NCBI GenBank assembly: GCA_025642075.2
Contig: JAODUO010000564.1
Span: 170,001 to 234,000, forward strand
DNA length: 64,000 nucleotides
Reading direction: 5' to 3'
Source of the DNA: Ridgeia piscesae
Lineage: Eukaryota; Annelida; Polychaeta; Sabellida; Siboglinidae
In this document: piece after piece, positions 1 through 11,821 of the stretch
Numbering within the stretch: the stretch's first letter is position 1
Layout: each line of letters starts with the position of its first letter
Translations under genes and position numbers: made by a program
Notes under the pieces: generated by a model
The model's input: only the letters and a program-made list of their open reading frames with translations
Database searches by the model: none
What the model was told of the DNA's origin: nothing

Positions 1-1005
1 CATGTAAATGGTAGGTCTACCTCGTGTTGTTCAAATCATGTCTCAGTACAACAACGTACCGCACGCACGCTCTCCCACACACACCGGTGTGCCAAATACA
101 TAAAGTACATAAATGGGTGTTTATAAGCGCACATTATACTATAGAGGGTGTATAGCATTATTATAACACACGCGCCAACTATCTTAGTTAAAATAAATAA
201 ATTTTGTAATTTTTTCTACTTCACGAATCAACCCCGCTCAATCATCAAGTCAGATTATTATATAAATCGCGGTATTCAGTCCATAGGCTTGCTGGAAGTA
301 CACATACTTTACACCCAGACCGCTACCCCGTGTAATGGATACTGAGCTATACAAGGATCCTAGCATTCCCATATTGGGCCAACGTTGGCGAAAAACAGCA
401 GCATTTTGTCTCAACAACTGCATCCCTATATCGTGTTGGTCCAAGCACTGGGCCAAGCAGGGGTCTGTCTGTCATTATTGAACCAACCTTGGCCCCAGGG
501 ACATCCCAATTTGGGCAAATGTTGCCAAACAACATTGACACTACACCGGCCCTAGCTGGAAATGCTATCTGAATGTATGTTCCTTCGTAAATACTTTATA
601 TTCGTGTGCAGGGCTGATTGAGTGGAAATGGCTGTAACATCGGACTTGGCTTCATATCCTACGATGCTATTTTAAACGTCGGGCAAGATCATTCGCTCTA
701 CATTGTTCTAGTTCATGCCTCTCAATTGGTACCTGGTTGTAACAGAGTGGTGTGTTTTCGATTGGACAGGTTTTGCGGAAAGCTATAAGTGTCTACCCGA
801 GGACTGGATACTAATGACATTAACCTATATTTAACATGAACAAATTCACGGAAGAGCCATATTTGTGTATATCATTGAAAAAATCAGTCAGGAAGATTCT
901 GAGTATAGTTGTTCATATAGGCTTTGCTTTCGTCACAAACACAGTTATGCACGTGATCTCGTCAATGCAAACTGAATTTCCTAAGCGAACAGTTAATATG
1001 CCAAC

Positions 1006-1050
<45 letters not shown>

Positions 1051-1898
1051 CAACTAATATAATTCACAACTAATATATATATATATATATATATATATTA
1101 GTTGTGAATTATATTACTATGGTGCAACGTATGACATATTAACTTACTTTACTCGGATTCGGACGTGAGCAGTTATCTGGCAAATACTTAAATTCCAGCT
1201 GGAGCAGTTTATATACACATCTGATTATACAAATCTGTTGACAACTGGAATTCTGTATACTCTGAGATCTAGTAACTCGATGATCGGCCTTTTGTGTTGA
1301 ACGGTATATAGGCAATCGTTATAATGTTTGTTAGTTTGGTTCCATCAAGAGCTTGCAGTGGTGGATTGATTTGCGAGTCCTAGTAATGGGCATATAATTT
1401 AGCTCGCCAGATATTGTATATCTCGTATAGACATACCAAACATATCCCAGTAGGCATATGTTGTTTAGTAACTTTCAAACCTTTGCTTTATGTTTTTATA
1501 ATAAAAACATGTTTTATTGTCAACAATGCCAATATAAAAAATGGTGTGTCAAAAATATGTCAACAAAATATACGTTGTCGTTGGTGTACGCGCGTCTGCA
1601 CGAAAGGTGTGACAACGTACGTGTTCAGCCTTCAAGGCTCGGCTCATTTTTTATGGCGGTGACAGATCACGTGATGCTTAAGTGATTCTACCATACCGTC
1701 TGATGACAAACAATGCGCTTTCATAAAAATACGGGCAGTTTGTCGTAATAGTCTATGACTATTGTAGGACAAACTACCCTGTTGTTAATATTCCATTGCA
1801 ATTACTCCACCTAGTGAGTATTGCAGATACTTGAATCCTACTTGAGTTGAAATGGCGCCCTCTGGAGGTTTGCGGAATGATTTCCATTATGTAACATC
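1..1898. other. Upstream non-coding region of KGD4
   Basis: No gene is supported here. Short open frames have no coding character. The stretch holds an AT microsatellite and a palindrome near 1 kb and, at its right end, the presumed promoter and 5' UTR of KGD4. The segment around 370-545 has several small palindromes such as CCAACGTTGG and may be an old dispersed repeat, but I cannot name it. Confidence 0.6.
1007..1115. repeat. AT microsatellite with palindromic flank
   Basis: A TA-dinucleotide tract is followed by two copies of TTCACAACTAATAT, a second TA tract and then the inverted copy ATTAGTTGTGAATTAT. The right half therefore folds on itself through the TA tract, with arms of roughly 25 bp. 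It resembles a small fold-back element or a microsatellite captured in a hairpin. Confidence 0.7.
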
Positions 1899-1928
1899 AT
1901 GGCGGCTACGGGTTGGAAGGTACTTCAG
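1899..1928 (+). CDS. KGD4: KGD4 coding exon 1
   Basis: Reads MAATGWKVLQ and ends at donor CAG|GTGTGT. The short basic N-terminus fits a mitochondrial protein. Confidence 0.85.
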
Positions 1929-3776
1929 GTGTGTATGCTTTGTAGATCATCTTGTCAGTTAATTAATATAGATATTCAGCAGGACTTTTCGAGAATAACT
2001 TGGTATGTTAACGTATCGTTTTGCTGCCAAGTATTTACAGAAATAGATTTACGGTCGCTTTACCCGCGTCATTTCGGTACGTCAGTTGACTGACTGATCT
2101 GTCATCAGATCAGTCAAGAATCTCCAATAAATCCCAAGTTCAACGTCATTTATCACAAATTAAATGTCAGATTCAATCTGACATTTGATTTAACGTATAC
2201 ATATCATTCTGTCATTAGGGGTGGCTGTCGGAGTTGATCAACGGGTGGCGCGGAAACCGATTTAAGGAATTCCAAGCTCATCGAAAACCAAAACTGACAA
2301 CAGCACCCCAAAATCCTCCAACTGCACCTCCCTTGTCATTGAACTTGACAACAAAACCTGTGGCGTGCATGCACCCCATGGATCCGCAGGCCAGTTGAAT
2401 CGACTAGAAATTGGAACTAAATTATCATAAATTAAATTGGTGTAAATGATACCGTCTGTAATAACCAATATAATTTAATAAATATTTGTGGGCATACCCA
2501 TTTTGAATTCGTTATTAAATTTATTCTTTTAATGTGATTCCAGTAATTTATAATTTAATAATTGTGCATAATTTGCACTTGAAGAGCTTTTTTAACATTT
2601 ACTTGGACAACATTAATTATTAATAATTTATATACATGTACCAGTGTGTGTGTGATGTGTATTTATACATAGGAACACTGGACAGAACAAATTAAGCTAA
2701 ATGTACTGTTATGTCTTACTTCGTAAGATTGCCTATTTGCTATTCGTTAACATTTATGATTGAGCTCCATTCAAAACTAAACTGGCCTGCCCCGAACGAC
2801 GATTAGTTTCTGACACTTTGACAGGTATCATGCTGTTAACAGTAGCAACAGCATTATACAATAGGCCAATATAATATATGCCTGCCTAATAAATTGATGT
2901 ATGACTAAAGTTGCCTAGTGTTCATCCAGGACCCAGTTTTATTTAATCACATTCAAATTTGTCCAGTTCTAGGATGATGCATCTACCTGTGAAGTTTAAT
3001 AATGATAACATTTACATAAAATGGTATCTATATGAAATGTCTGATTTATTTCATAAAAGAATTTACTGTTCATTTTTTCCAGACTGTGAAACCACATGTC
3101 AAGATGATAACATTTCGGTATGGAGCTAATGGAGCCAATGCAGCTGTTGGAGCAGCAACTACACAGACACCTGGAAACACAGACATCACATCTACACAGA
3201 CACCTGGAAACATAGGCATCAAATCAACACCAGTAACACAGATACATTATGATAGCAATGTGCCACCAAGATACCGACGTTTACCTATGAGCGAAGAAGA
3301 AATGGAATACATAACGGTGCGTTTGCATTCAGTTGGTGCCAGATTATTTTCTTTAAGGTAAATAAAAATGATTAAAGGAATCCGTGGCTAAAGTAGATCT
3401 ATTCGTGAATATATATATTTACTGAAGTAATCAATGTTTGGGCAATGAATAAGTGTCAATAGATGACAATCTGTTGTGTGTATAGCGATATATTGTCTGT
3501 GAAAAAAGCATAGTGATATATTTATTTATAGCACTATTAAGTTATTATGATGTACTTAAGGAAGGTATATGTTGCCTGTTTTAATATCATTGTTTACAAA
3601 ATGGTTATATTACTATTATACAAAAACTTATACATAGATGATGCATAAGTCCTACATACACATGTGCATACATATCATGAAATAAAATGTACGTAAGCTC
3701 GAATCTGTTACTATTATATTGCAACATATTAATCAAATTTTGCTCTTGTATGTTTCAGCGTGGGGGCCCAGAATAG
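1899..3776 (+). CDS. KGD4: KGD4/MRPS36, 2-oxoglutarate dehydrogenase adaptor subunit
   Basis: Join 1899-1928, 3083-3316, 3759-3776; 93 codons plus stop after intron removal counts as 93 residues including small terminal exon (10+78+5). Known role of the family: a small mitochondrial protein, once listed as ribosomal protein MRPS36, that tethers the E3 subunit to the E1-E2 core of the 2-oxoglutarate dehydrogenase complex. Seen here: an N-terminal VKPH motif, a variable middle, and the C-terminal signature PPRYRR..MSEEEMEYI followed by RGGPE and stop, which closely matches the vertebrate protein (about 103 aa). Both introns are phase 0. The start at 1899 is chosen because the 10-residue first exon joins directly to VKPH as in other animals. 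The middle has a coding duplication of TQTPGN. Convergent with RGP1. Confidence 0.93.
3083..3316 (+). CDS. KGD4: KGD4 coding exon 2
   Basis: The acceptor TTTTTTCCAG precedes TVKPHVKMITF. The exon carries the repeated TQTPGN segment and the conserved PPRYRR and EEEMEYI motifs, and ends at donor ACG|GTGCGT. It is 234 nt, phase 0 at both ends. Confidence 0.93.
3759..3776 (+). CDS. KGD4: KGD4 terminal coding exon
   Basis: The acceptor TATGTTTCAG is followed by RGGPE and TAG, the invariant end of the family. It is too short for an ORF search. A possible polyadenylation signal ATTAAA lies near 4042 and AATAAA at 4221. Confidence 0.9.
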   Translation, partial: RGGPE

Positions 3777-5123
3777 CGTCAATTAGCCTAGCTATGTGTG
3801 ACAGGGATCTCGTGTGTGTGTGTGGACCACTAGCCAAAAGAAAGGTGCAATGGACAAACAATGGCAGACAAACAGACATTTGATTTTGTCAATGTTGTTG
3901 TTTTGTCATATTCTCACAACAGTTTTGCATAAAATGCTTAAAATGAATTTGCTGAATTAACAGATCTGTTATTAATTTTATTTCATCATATTAATATGAC
4001 AGCAGCGTTTTTGTTACTGCACCTGTACATTTTATTAACTTATTAAATGTTTGCTTGTTATATATCTGCTGTTGATTTTTATGTAATCTGAGATGGCTAT
4101 CTCTGCAGATGGCCGCATAACTTTAAACAGTGTACCCTGGATAAGCTGAACTTCCAGGGAAATAGTTCTAGTTATCCAAATATCAGGACCTATATTTTAA
4201 CATCTAATAGTCCTGGTACAAATAAAAGATCGGCTTAAGCAAAACAGTAATATATTTGAGTTCAAGTGATGTGATCAGACACAAACATTGAGCATGCTAA
4301 TTCAATCTAAAGCATATCAATCTTATTTTAGAACTTGTACAGCCTCATTTTCCTAAGTTATATACAATCAGTGACTAATATGCTCACTACAGCAACAAGC
4401 AATATGACTTAAAAGTGTGTCACTATAACTCACTGTACATTGCCTACAATTCATTAATTGAATACTCGCACTTTCCAGAAAATAAACATCTCATAAAACT
4501 ACACATTTTGGCAGTTCATACACAATATTAGGCTCACAATTACACATATCCCATGTTTGCACAATTGCTGGTGTCTGTATAGACAATAATCTATAACTGA
4601 ACATTACATGGATCATATTCATACAAAACTGCTGGTGTTTGTACAGATAATACATTATACAGACCCTGCTACCAGACAACAGCTGGTGTTAGCACAGACC
4701 ATGGTCTATAGTTAAACATTACACAGACCATGTTCACAAACAGCTGGTGTTGGCACATACCACTGTAGTGGTATACTACAGATAGATACACAAACAATCA
4801 TCTGTAGCTGTACTTTGCACAGACCATCATCTGTAGTTGTACTTTACACAGACCATCATCTGCAGCTGTACTTTACTCGGACCATGTTCACATTCAACGA
4901 CTGGAATATGTAGCTGTACATTACACAGACCATGTTCACAAACAACAGCTGGTGTTGGCATAGACTACGGTCTGTAGTGGTATTTTACACAGACCATCAT
5001 CTGTAGTGGTATTTTACACAGACCATTGTCTGTAGTGGTACTTTACACAGACCATCATCTGTAGTGGTATTTTACAAGGACCATGTTCTAGTTATGTGTA
5101 GCTGTACATTACACAGACCATGT
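3777..5123. other. Convergent 3' region between KGD4 and RGP1
   Basis: No coding sequence is supported. It should hold the 3' UTRs of both convergent genes. The right half is a degenerate tandem array (separate entry). Neither cleavage site can be fixed from sequence alone. Confidence 0.6.
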
Positions 5124-5145
5124 TCACACACAACAGCTGGTGTCT
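4490..5145. repeat. Degenerate tandem array including the RGP1 stop codon
   Basis: Units of about 30-60 bp are built from CAGACCATGTTCACA, CAACAGCTGGTGT and CAGACCATCATCTGTAG. The right-most unit overlaps the last codons and the stop of RGP1 (minus strand), since CACAACAGCTGGTGTCTGTT is coding there and near-copies recur at about 4730 and 4930. Confidence 0.75.
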
Positions 5146-5347
5146 GTTCGCAAGAGAGAGACACTTGAAGCGTAGACAGGGTTTGTAGCAAACACCCGTA
5201 TGGGCAGGTCCCAGACCATTGTGTCAACATCGAGCTGTGCTGGACCCTGCAGACTGGCGGCCTTTGACGGGTTGTCTGGGATAGTCATCTGAGGCAGGGG
5301 GGTCTTGCATGTGACAAACTCAAAGTGCAGATGCCAGCGCAGACACA
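5124..5347 (-). CDS. RGP1: RGP1 terminal coding exon 8
   Basis: Contains [13 protein letters not shown] and [16 protein letters not shown], then the stop at 5126-5124. The acceptor is CTCATTGCAG. The last codons are part of the neighbouring tandem array. Confidence 0.94.
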
Positions 5348-8300
5348 CTGCAATGAGAATCATGATACTAGTGTCAATTAAAGGTAACATAGCCAGTCTT
5401 CGGAGCTGGTCAATCCTTGGCTGAACCGTTCAACACCTGACATCCTTTGGAAGCATTCAGACATGCTGCAATTAATGCACAAATCCTTTGTATACATATA
5501 TCCACCACTGCCTACGGCTAGGTATGCATTCATACACTTGAGTGAATCGGACATACAGTGGATTTTAACCCAGAATTCCTTGATTTAGAGTGCGCTGTTT
5601 TAACAACTACACTATTGTACTCTTACAATATGTGGCCTTACTTAACAGCATATGCGTGTAATGCCCCCCCTCCCGCGCCTCCCACCTGCGCCGCACCATT
5701 GCTGTGCTGAACTGATACAGGATTTAGTCAACACGTCTTGTAGACAGAGTAATGAATTATGTTATTGACTCCTGAGTCTAAACATGTGATGTGGAGTTTA
5801 TTTATGTTGATTAGAATATTTGCAACATAGATGTCAGCATCATATGAAAATATAGCATTCAGATTGGTATTTGGAACGTATTTCAGAGAGAAAATACCAT
5901 CAATACTTTCCCATAAGAAGGAAAGTAAAAGCATCGTTTTTCTTCCCTGGCACCGACAGTGGATAAAAGGGACAAATGTCCTTTGCCAAAATAAAAATGA
6001 CCAAAGTGGGGTAAACAAATCTGCCCAAATTTTTAAATGGCTGTACCTCAATTGATTGGTATGTTAATCGCCAGAAGACAGCACCCCACTTTGTGGTACT
6101 TAGTTCACTGAATGCCTTCGGAATGCTGAGGGATGTTTGAAGCACCCACCTATGTCTGTGATAAATGCTGGCGTGGCTGTGAGAGGAATGGCAATGTTGA
6201 TGTGCGTCTTTGATGTGTGAATGCACAGCTCTTGTGTCTTGCTGTATGACGTCACAGTTGAACTTTGACCTGGCTTGCACTGGCAGTCTTCCGCCACCTG
6301 TTCTTCACTTTGAAGTGTCACAGAGAACTAGAACAAACAGGAAGATGTGACATGTGACATTAAACCTATTACCAAGACAAAAACATCATCACGGTGAATA
6401 TTTCACTACTATAATTATATTAATAATGTAAGATAATTCCCATGATAAATGCCGTACAAAATACCATTGAAATTTCATTTAGACTCTAGTGGGTGGGTGG
6501 GTGGTAGGAGTTAATTTATGCAGTTAGGTTAAGGAAGTCATTACAAAAGCTGTGACTTTTATTGGGTAGTTATTATTTTAAAATACATAAAGGGATTCTT
6601 TGAGACCTGAAAAGGATTCTTTCATGTCCCAAATTGAAAAGGGATTCTTTGATAAGTTTAAACTCTATAATGTACACAATCTTGTTAATATATATGAAAT
6701 TCTACATATTATTTCAATAGCATTGTTTTATTGATCACTAATACAGGAAATGTTGGTGGATCAAGTCCAACTAGAAACAACGCATACATGAAGTTATTTG
6801 AGACACAAAAGGGATTCTTTATCAGGGTCATTAGTGATTAATAAAACATAATTCTAATGAAATAAAGGCATGATCTAGTTATATCAATAAAAAAAATTGT
6901 ATATTACAGAGTTTTATATTCTCAAAGAATTCCTTTTCATTATAATTTGCAACAAGAAAGAATCAATTTAATAGCATTTTACAGTAATGTCCAATCTAGC
7001 TATAATGTGTTAATTGAGTGGCTTAATCCTGCTTGGGTATATTTCATCACAAACCACTGCAAGCAAATCTACCAATACATTCAAGCACACAAATTATAAA
7101 CAGAAAACTAGCAATTCATACAATTCCAGTGTAATACCATTAGTGGTCTTGTCTCAAGTTACTTGATAATGCAGAAGTACCCCAGTGGTAGGTGCAGAGG
7201 TACCCCAGGGGTAGGTGCAGAGGTACCCCAGGGGTAGGTGTAGAGGTACCCCAAGGGTAGGTGCAGAGGTACCCCAGGGGTAGGTGCAGAAGTACCCCAG
7301 GGGTAGGTGCAGAAGTACCCCAAGGGTAGGTGCAGAAGTACCTCAGGGGTTGGTGCAGAGGTACCCCTGGGGTAGGTGTAGAAGTACCCCAGGGGTAGGT
7401 GCAGAAGTACCTCAGGGGTTGGTGCAGAGGTACCCCAGGGGTAGGTGTAGAAGTACCCCAGGGGTAGGTGCAGAAGTACCCCAGGGGTAGGTGCAGAGGT
7501 AGCAAAGTGTCTACTCACTTGAACGCAAGGCACCGTGGCTTCAGTGAAGTCACACGTGCCTACAATGTCGTCTCCTATTCTGTAGGCCTGCTTGAATAGA
7601 CAGAATCTGGCGACTCGTCCATGTGAGTTGGTTATGTTGTAGAAGCCTACAAGAGATATCTCATTCAGTCATGTTACATACACATCCTATATAGATACAG
7701 GCCACAAAGACACTAATTCAGTTCTTTCTAATCAATCAGGGACCATCCATTCCTACAGGTATATAAAAACTATATATTAATTTACACTGTTTTGGTCCAC
7801 TGTCAGAGATCAATAACCACATCACTACTGGTTCCATTTACTGTATCATTATCCAAGAACAACCATTTGTTCCTTTAGGCAGACCAATACTCACAGACAC
7901 TCAGTCATTTCTAGCAGACTAATACCCACAGACACTCAGTCATTTCTAGCAGACCAATACCCACAGACACTCAGTCATTTCCAGCAGACCAATAGCCAGA
8001 CCCTCAGTTGGTCCTTTCGAGCTGCCAATAACCATAGACACGTGGACCGATCTATCAGGCCAATAACTTAAATGGTCCTTTTTCAAAAGACAACATTAGA
8101 CACCTACTTTGATCTTTCCTATAGACTAATCATCTGTACCCACAGACCAACCAATGACCACTAACACTCGTTTGGTCCTGCAGACTAGTACAGTAATCAC
8201 AAAACACTTGATGATTCAGACCATGGACCACACACACTCACTTGGTCCTTTCCTGCAAGTCATGGTCTGGAGAACCTCAAGGGCAATGTCTAGGAGAGAG

Positions 8301-11300
8301 TTCTCCGTCTGTGGGTTTGTCTGGAATGGGTTGTTAGGCTTCAGCTCCTCTGGTTCGCTGTAGACTGTCAGATCATTTAAACCTGACAACAAAACACGTC
8401 CCTGTGTGACACAAATACAGTGGAACCTTGCTCTTGCTATTAAGGTCACCCTCGGAATTGGGTCAATATGACTTGAATAATGAGGTGACAGTATTACAAT
8501 GTAGTGGCAATAATTTTTATCATTGTAGATATAATTGTGGAATTTCCTCCCAGTGTGACCTTAATTGCAAGGTAGTTATATTATTGAGGTGACCATAATG
8601 TGATATATGGCTTTAATATATTAGTTATATATATATTAAATAATGTTAGTGCACATGTGTACTTGTTTACTTCATTTTGGCACATTTTCGGTAGATATTT
8701 AAATCTACTGTCAATAAAACAAGTCCAGTAGAGGAATAGAATTCACAATCTATGGAGGATTTCTGAAGATATGTAGGTTTTGAACTGATGACAATGCTGA
8801 CAAAAAAGCACACAAGTTCTACCACAAAAGCGATGGAGTCACTTTGTGGTTGAGTCAAAAGACTAACCTGGCAATACAAACACCCGAAACGGCACTCGCA
8901 ACAACTTGGTGGCACAGCTGAATCTCTGGGTGCCAATGGTGAGTTTATAGGAGTACTTAACGGCGGAGCCTCGGAAGGAGGGTGGGGCGTCTAGGGGGAG
9001 ACTCTCCTGGTACACGCCTGGGCACCAAACACGTTTATCATCAAAACATTTAACAAAATTAGCATTTGTGTAGAATCGGGGTAAATTATTATAATGACAT
9101 TCTGTCCTGTTTGTTATCCCTGTATGCTATCATCCTACATTGCTTAAGAAAGGAAAAAGGAATTAATACCATGATAAAAACAGTGTTTTAGGACACCTTA
9201 GGCAGTACAGATATGGCTCCAGTTTGCATCAGCTTGTTCACTACTGAGCATCATGCAAACCATAGTATTACTTGGATGTCAAAATATACATAAACTAATA
9301 TATTATATACATCATGGCTGATATCTGAAATGATATCGAATCATGGAATGGACATATTGGGATAACGCAAGGATATAGTTATGTAGTAATTGCAGATTAA
9401 GGTGGATAACGATTCTGCACAAAAATGCCCATTATTTCATAAGAGTAAAATACTCAGAATGCAAGAGAAAAATATCCCTTTGGCTCGTCAAGAATACTGT
9501 TTCATGCAGATGTATTCAGCACGCTTAAGATTGGATTTAAAACATGTTAAAGCAGCCAGCATTTATGCAATCAGATAATCCTTAATTCCACTCCGCTATC
9601 GTCCTCTGTGAGAAGGAATATTTTCCCTGCAACAACAGGTCACTTACACGTGTGAGACTCGCCAGGGGCCAGGGTGAGATCACAGAAGAGAATACTTGGT
9701 CGGGTGGAGAGCACTGTGGACCCCCTCTCACCTACCCCAAACAAACAGAGAATACACACATAAGCAAACCTCATAAAATATTTACATTTGCTCAGTATTG
9801 CAGTGGTCTTCTAAAATCAACTAAAATACACTTCAAACCAATGTGTTCTCTGCAAGTATACTGTATTCAATGTCTAACTGTTAGTGTAGACTAAGTCTGA
9901 GTAAACGAATATAATTTATATATGGTACCTCTGAATGGAACAAAAGCCGTGTCATTGCCCGACGTAGTGACTTGTGCGGTTGTCAGTTGTGTCGGGGGGT
10001 GGATGGCGACACGGCCCTCCGTCACATTGCACTGACAGTGGATCTGGGCACTCGCCCATGCCAGGGTAGCCGGCCTCGCCCTACAGACACAATGTGCACT
10101 ACCTCAGTTTAACATAATACATGTTAACACTGCTATGTGTGATTACATAAGAGTGTAAAATAATAGTAACTTATAAATAAAAATAAGATAAACTAATTTA
10201 CATAGTGGAACTGTATTTTTCCTTGTATTCTATTAAGTATCAGTAATCTATGTATGTTGCATTCATTCTTTTTTCTAGTAACAATTTATTCAAAATACAG
10301 TAAAGTAAATCACACAAAATCTGACGGGGCAGGGTTTTACATGCATATTACTACACCAACAAAATTGGTAGCTCAATCTGGAGATTTGATAACTTTCTCA
10401 GGTACAACAATAGGCCTAGATACAAAAGCACAACATATCAAGAACAGGCAAGAAAAAATTCTAAACAAGTACTAGTGCATTATCTGAAATACATTACCAA
10501 TTGGTAGGACCAGACCACACCATTTGGTAGCTCATAGGCCACATCAATTGGTAGCTCACAGGCCACACCATTTGGTAGCTCACAGGCCACACCGATTGAT
10601 AGCTCACAAGCCACACTGATTGGTAGCTCACAGGCCACACTGATTGGTAGCTCACAGGCCACACCAATTGATAGCTCACAGGCCACACCAATCGGTAGCT
10701 CACAGGCCACACCGATTGGTAGCTCACAGGCCACACCGATTGGTAGCTCACAGGCCACACCGATTGGTAGCTCACAGGCCACACCAATTGGTTGTTAAAG
10801 AAAGTGAATGAATATACCCAGACTGCCAGAGGCAAGTGGACCTTGGAGGAGATACACCTACGGTGGGTTAAAGTTAGCAACATATTACAGAATGCAGAGA
10901 CACCAAATACAGATCTCGAGAGAACACCAGGATGTGTTGAAAACATGCCAAAGGTGCTGTACTGGGAAAGTCTTGAAGTGAGGAGGAAGAACAACCGCCC
11001 TAGTCTCCCTCACAAAATCAACACTGGGCTTGATGACAGCACATCTATAAATCAGTACATCCAATGGAATGACCATAGAACTCAAGAAGACCAGCATTTT
11101 CGTTACATAAAGTGATAAACCCTTTCTTCCTGAAACACCCAGGGAGTGGAATACACTCCCCACAACCTTCTACCCAGAAGATTTCAAAGATGGCCTTGGT
11201 ACCATCTGTCAATAGATCACTTCTTGTTGTGTTCTAAAACGTTTCAGTGCTGTGTACTCTATTATTTAACTCTATACAACATTTTTTAACACGTCAACTA

Positions 11301-11640
11301 CTTTTAAGAAAGCATACAATGTCCCCCTTCCTATGCACACATATTTTGTTGGACTTTTAATGCCTTGGCAGCGCACAGTGCTACAGTCCAGTATCTTGCA
11401 GACAAAGAAGTAATGTCACCATTAACATTATACAAGTAGTACTCCTGAATATAAATTAGCATGCTCACCTCTTGCTAAATGTCTGCCCTTTCCAAACAGA
11501 AGAGAACAGTGCATGACTTACTTTGTGGGACTACTCTGTCTGTTAGTTCGACACACGTTAGTGAATGTAATCTGGCATTTCACTGTTTCTCCGGCCAGGA
11601 AGACAGAGCGACCTAGCAGACTCGCAGTCACTTCTATCAT
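5124..11640 (-). CDS. RGP1: RGP1 homolog, partner of RIC1 in the Rab6 exchange factor
   Basis: Join (5' to 3') 11640-11522, 10080-9929, 9731-9648, 9017-8868, 8382-8242, 7646-7519, 6327-6150, 5347-5124: 1,176 nt, 391 aa plus stop, the length of the human protein as I recall it. Family knowledge: with RIC1 it forms a guanine-nucleotide exchange complex for Rab6 on Golgi membranes, needed for endosome-to-Golgi retrieval; the fold is arrestin-like. Seen here: start [17 protein letters not shown], then [85 protein letters not shown] and [10 protein letters not shown], all in the family order. Phases agree across all seven introns. A 5' UTR exon probably lies further right, since an acceptor (AATAG) occurs 16 nt before the ATG. 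Head-to-head with the DMXL2-like gene. Confidence 0.95.
5490..5645 (-). mobile_element. Possible tRNA-derived SINE, minus strand
   Basis: In the 3'-terminal RGP1 intron. Read on the minus strand it has a B-box-like GGGTTAAAATCC followed by a body (GTATGAATGCATACCTAGCC) similar to segments near 35.6 and 58.5 kb. Both ends are unclear. Confidence 0.4.
6150..6327 (-). CDS. RGP1: RGP1 coding exon 7
   Basis: Contains [30 protein letters not shown] and IPLTATPAF. Acceptor GTTCTAG, donor ATAG|GTGGGT. Confidence 0.94.
6711..6863. mobile_element. Small MITE-like inverted-repeat element
   Basis: Terminal inverted repeats of about 32-35 bp: left TTTTATTGATCACTAAT, right ATTAGTGATTAATAAAA. About 150 bp, no coding capacity. 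A half copy of the same end (GTGATTAATAAAACATAATT) occurs at 11904-11925, so the sequence is dispersed. It lies in an RGP1 intron among repeats of AAAAGGGATTCTTT. Confidence 0.55.
7165..7505. repeat. 23-bp minisatellite in RGP1 intron 6
   Basis: About 14 units of roughly 23 bp containing GTACCCCAGGGGTAGGTGCA. Long open frames on both strands through it are products of the period and are not genes. It starts just after the RGP1 exon 6 donor but does not include exon bases. Confidence 0.9.
7519..7646 (-). CDS. RGP1: RGP1 coding exon 6
   Basis: Contains [20 protein letters not shown] and [13 protein letters not shown]. Acceptor CTCTTGTAG, donor CAA|GTGAGT. A 23-bp intronic array starts about 14 nt beyond the donor. 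Confidence 0.94.
7885..8010. repeat. Short tandem repeat, about 37-bp unit
   Basis: Three to four copies of a unit containing CACTCAGTCATTTCTAGCAG followed by CCAATACCCACAGA, in an RGP1 intron. Confidence 0.75.
8242..8382 (-). CDS. RGP1: RGP1 coding exon 5
   Basis: Begins [18 protein letters not shown] and ends MTCRKGPS. This is the variable linker of the protein. Acceptor GTTGTCAG, donor CCAA|GTGAGT. Confidence 0.9.
8418..8605. mobile_element. Dispersed repeat with inverted halves
   Basis: Begins TACAGTGGAACCTTGC and contains TATTAAGGTCACCCTCGG, then the inverted GTGACCTTAATTGCAAG. A related stretch lies at 41215-41375 (GATCGCCCTCGAATCTGG, GTGACCTTAAT). The pattern fits a non-autonomous DNA element; the family is not identified. 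Confidence 0.35.
8868..9017 (-). CDS. RGP1: RGP1 coding exon 4
   Basis: Contains [18 protein letters not shown] and [13 protein letters not shown], the most conserved block of the family. Acceptor GTGCCCAG, donor CAG|GTTAGT. Confidence 0.95.
9648..9731 (-). CDS. RGP1: RGP1 coding exon 3
   Basis: Contains [18 protein letters not shown] and LAPGES. Donor GT|GTAAGT. 84 nt, in frame with both neighbours. Confidence 0.92.
9929..10080 (-). CDS. RGP1: RGP1 coding exon 2
   Basis: Contains [14 protein letters not shown] and ends FVPFRG. Acceptor GTCTGTAG, donor AGAG|GTACCA. Its length (152 nt) keeps the frame between exons 1 and 3. Confidence 0.93.
10506..10795. repeat. 24-bp minisatellite in RGP1 intron 1
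   Basis: About 12 units of 24 bp containing TTGGTAGCTCACAGGCCACA. Because 24 is a multiple of three, a minus-strand frame stays open (repeats of ACELPIGV); this is not a gene. It abuts a LINE remnant. Confidence 0.92.
10793..11230 (+). mobile_element. Non-LTR retrotransposon (LINE) 3' fragment, decayed
   Basis: Plus-strand translation shows the usual C-terminal end of a CR1/L2-like reverse transcriptase [40 protein letters not shown], a [11 protein letters not shown] segment and, after a stop at 11113-11115, [13 protein letters not shown]. The reading frame is broken and no 5' part is present. It lies in RGP1 intron 1, antisense to the gene. The clade assignment is uncertain. Confidence 0.7.
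11522..11640 (-). CDS. RGP1: RGP1 coding exon 1
   Basis: ATG at 11640-11638, then [17 protein letters not shown]. The donor is ACAAA|GTAAGT. An upstream acceptor (TTTTTTTAATAG) just before the ATG implies a separate untranslated first exon that I could not place. Confidence 0.93.
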
Positions 11641-11732
11641 TCTGTCACGCTTCGGCCTATTAAAAAAATTAACATGTAGTTAACACATCATTATTTATCA
11701 AACACTTGGCCATACAACCAAGTGAAATGTGT

Positions 11733-11795
<63 letters not shown>

Positions 11796-11821
11796 ATATA
11801 TCTATATCTATATATATATAA
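11733..11821. repeat. AT microsatellite
   Basis: A long TA-dinucleotide run with a short interruption (TTATTATATATCTATATC). Confidence 0.95.

Noticed and set aside
7140..7533. Overlapping minus frames of about 120 codons ([11 protein letters not shown] repeats)
   Set aside because: Produced by the 23-bp minisatellite next to RGP1 exon 6.
10480..10994. Minus frames with ACELPIGV or VWPVSYQS repeats
   Set aside because: Produced by the 24-bp minisatellite in RGP1 intron 1, with antisense reading of a LINE remnant.
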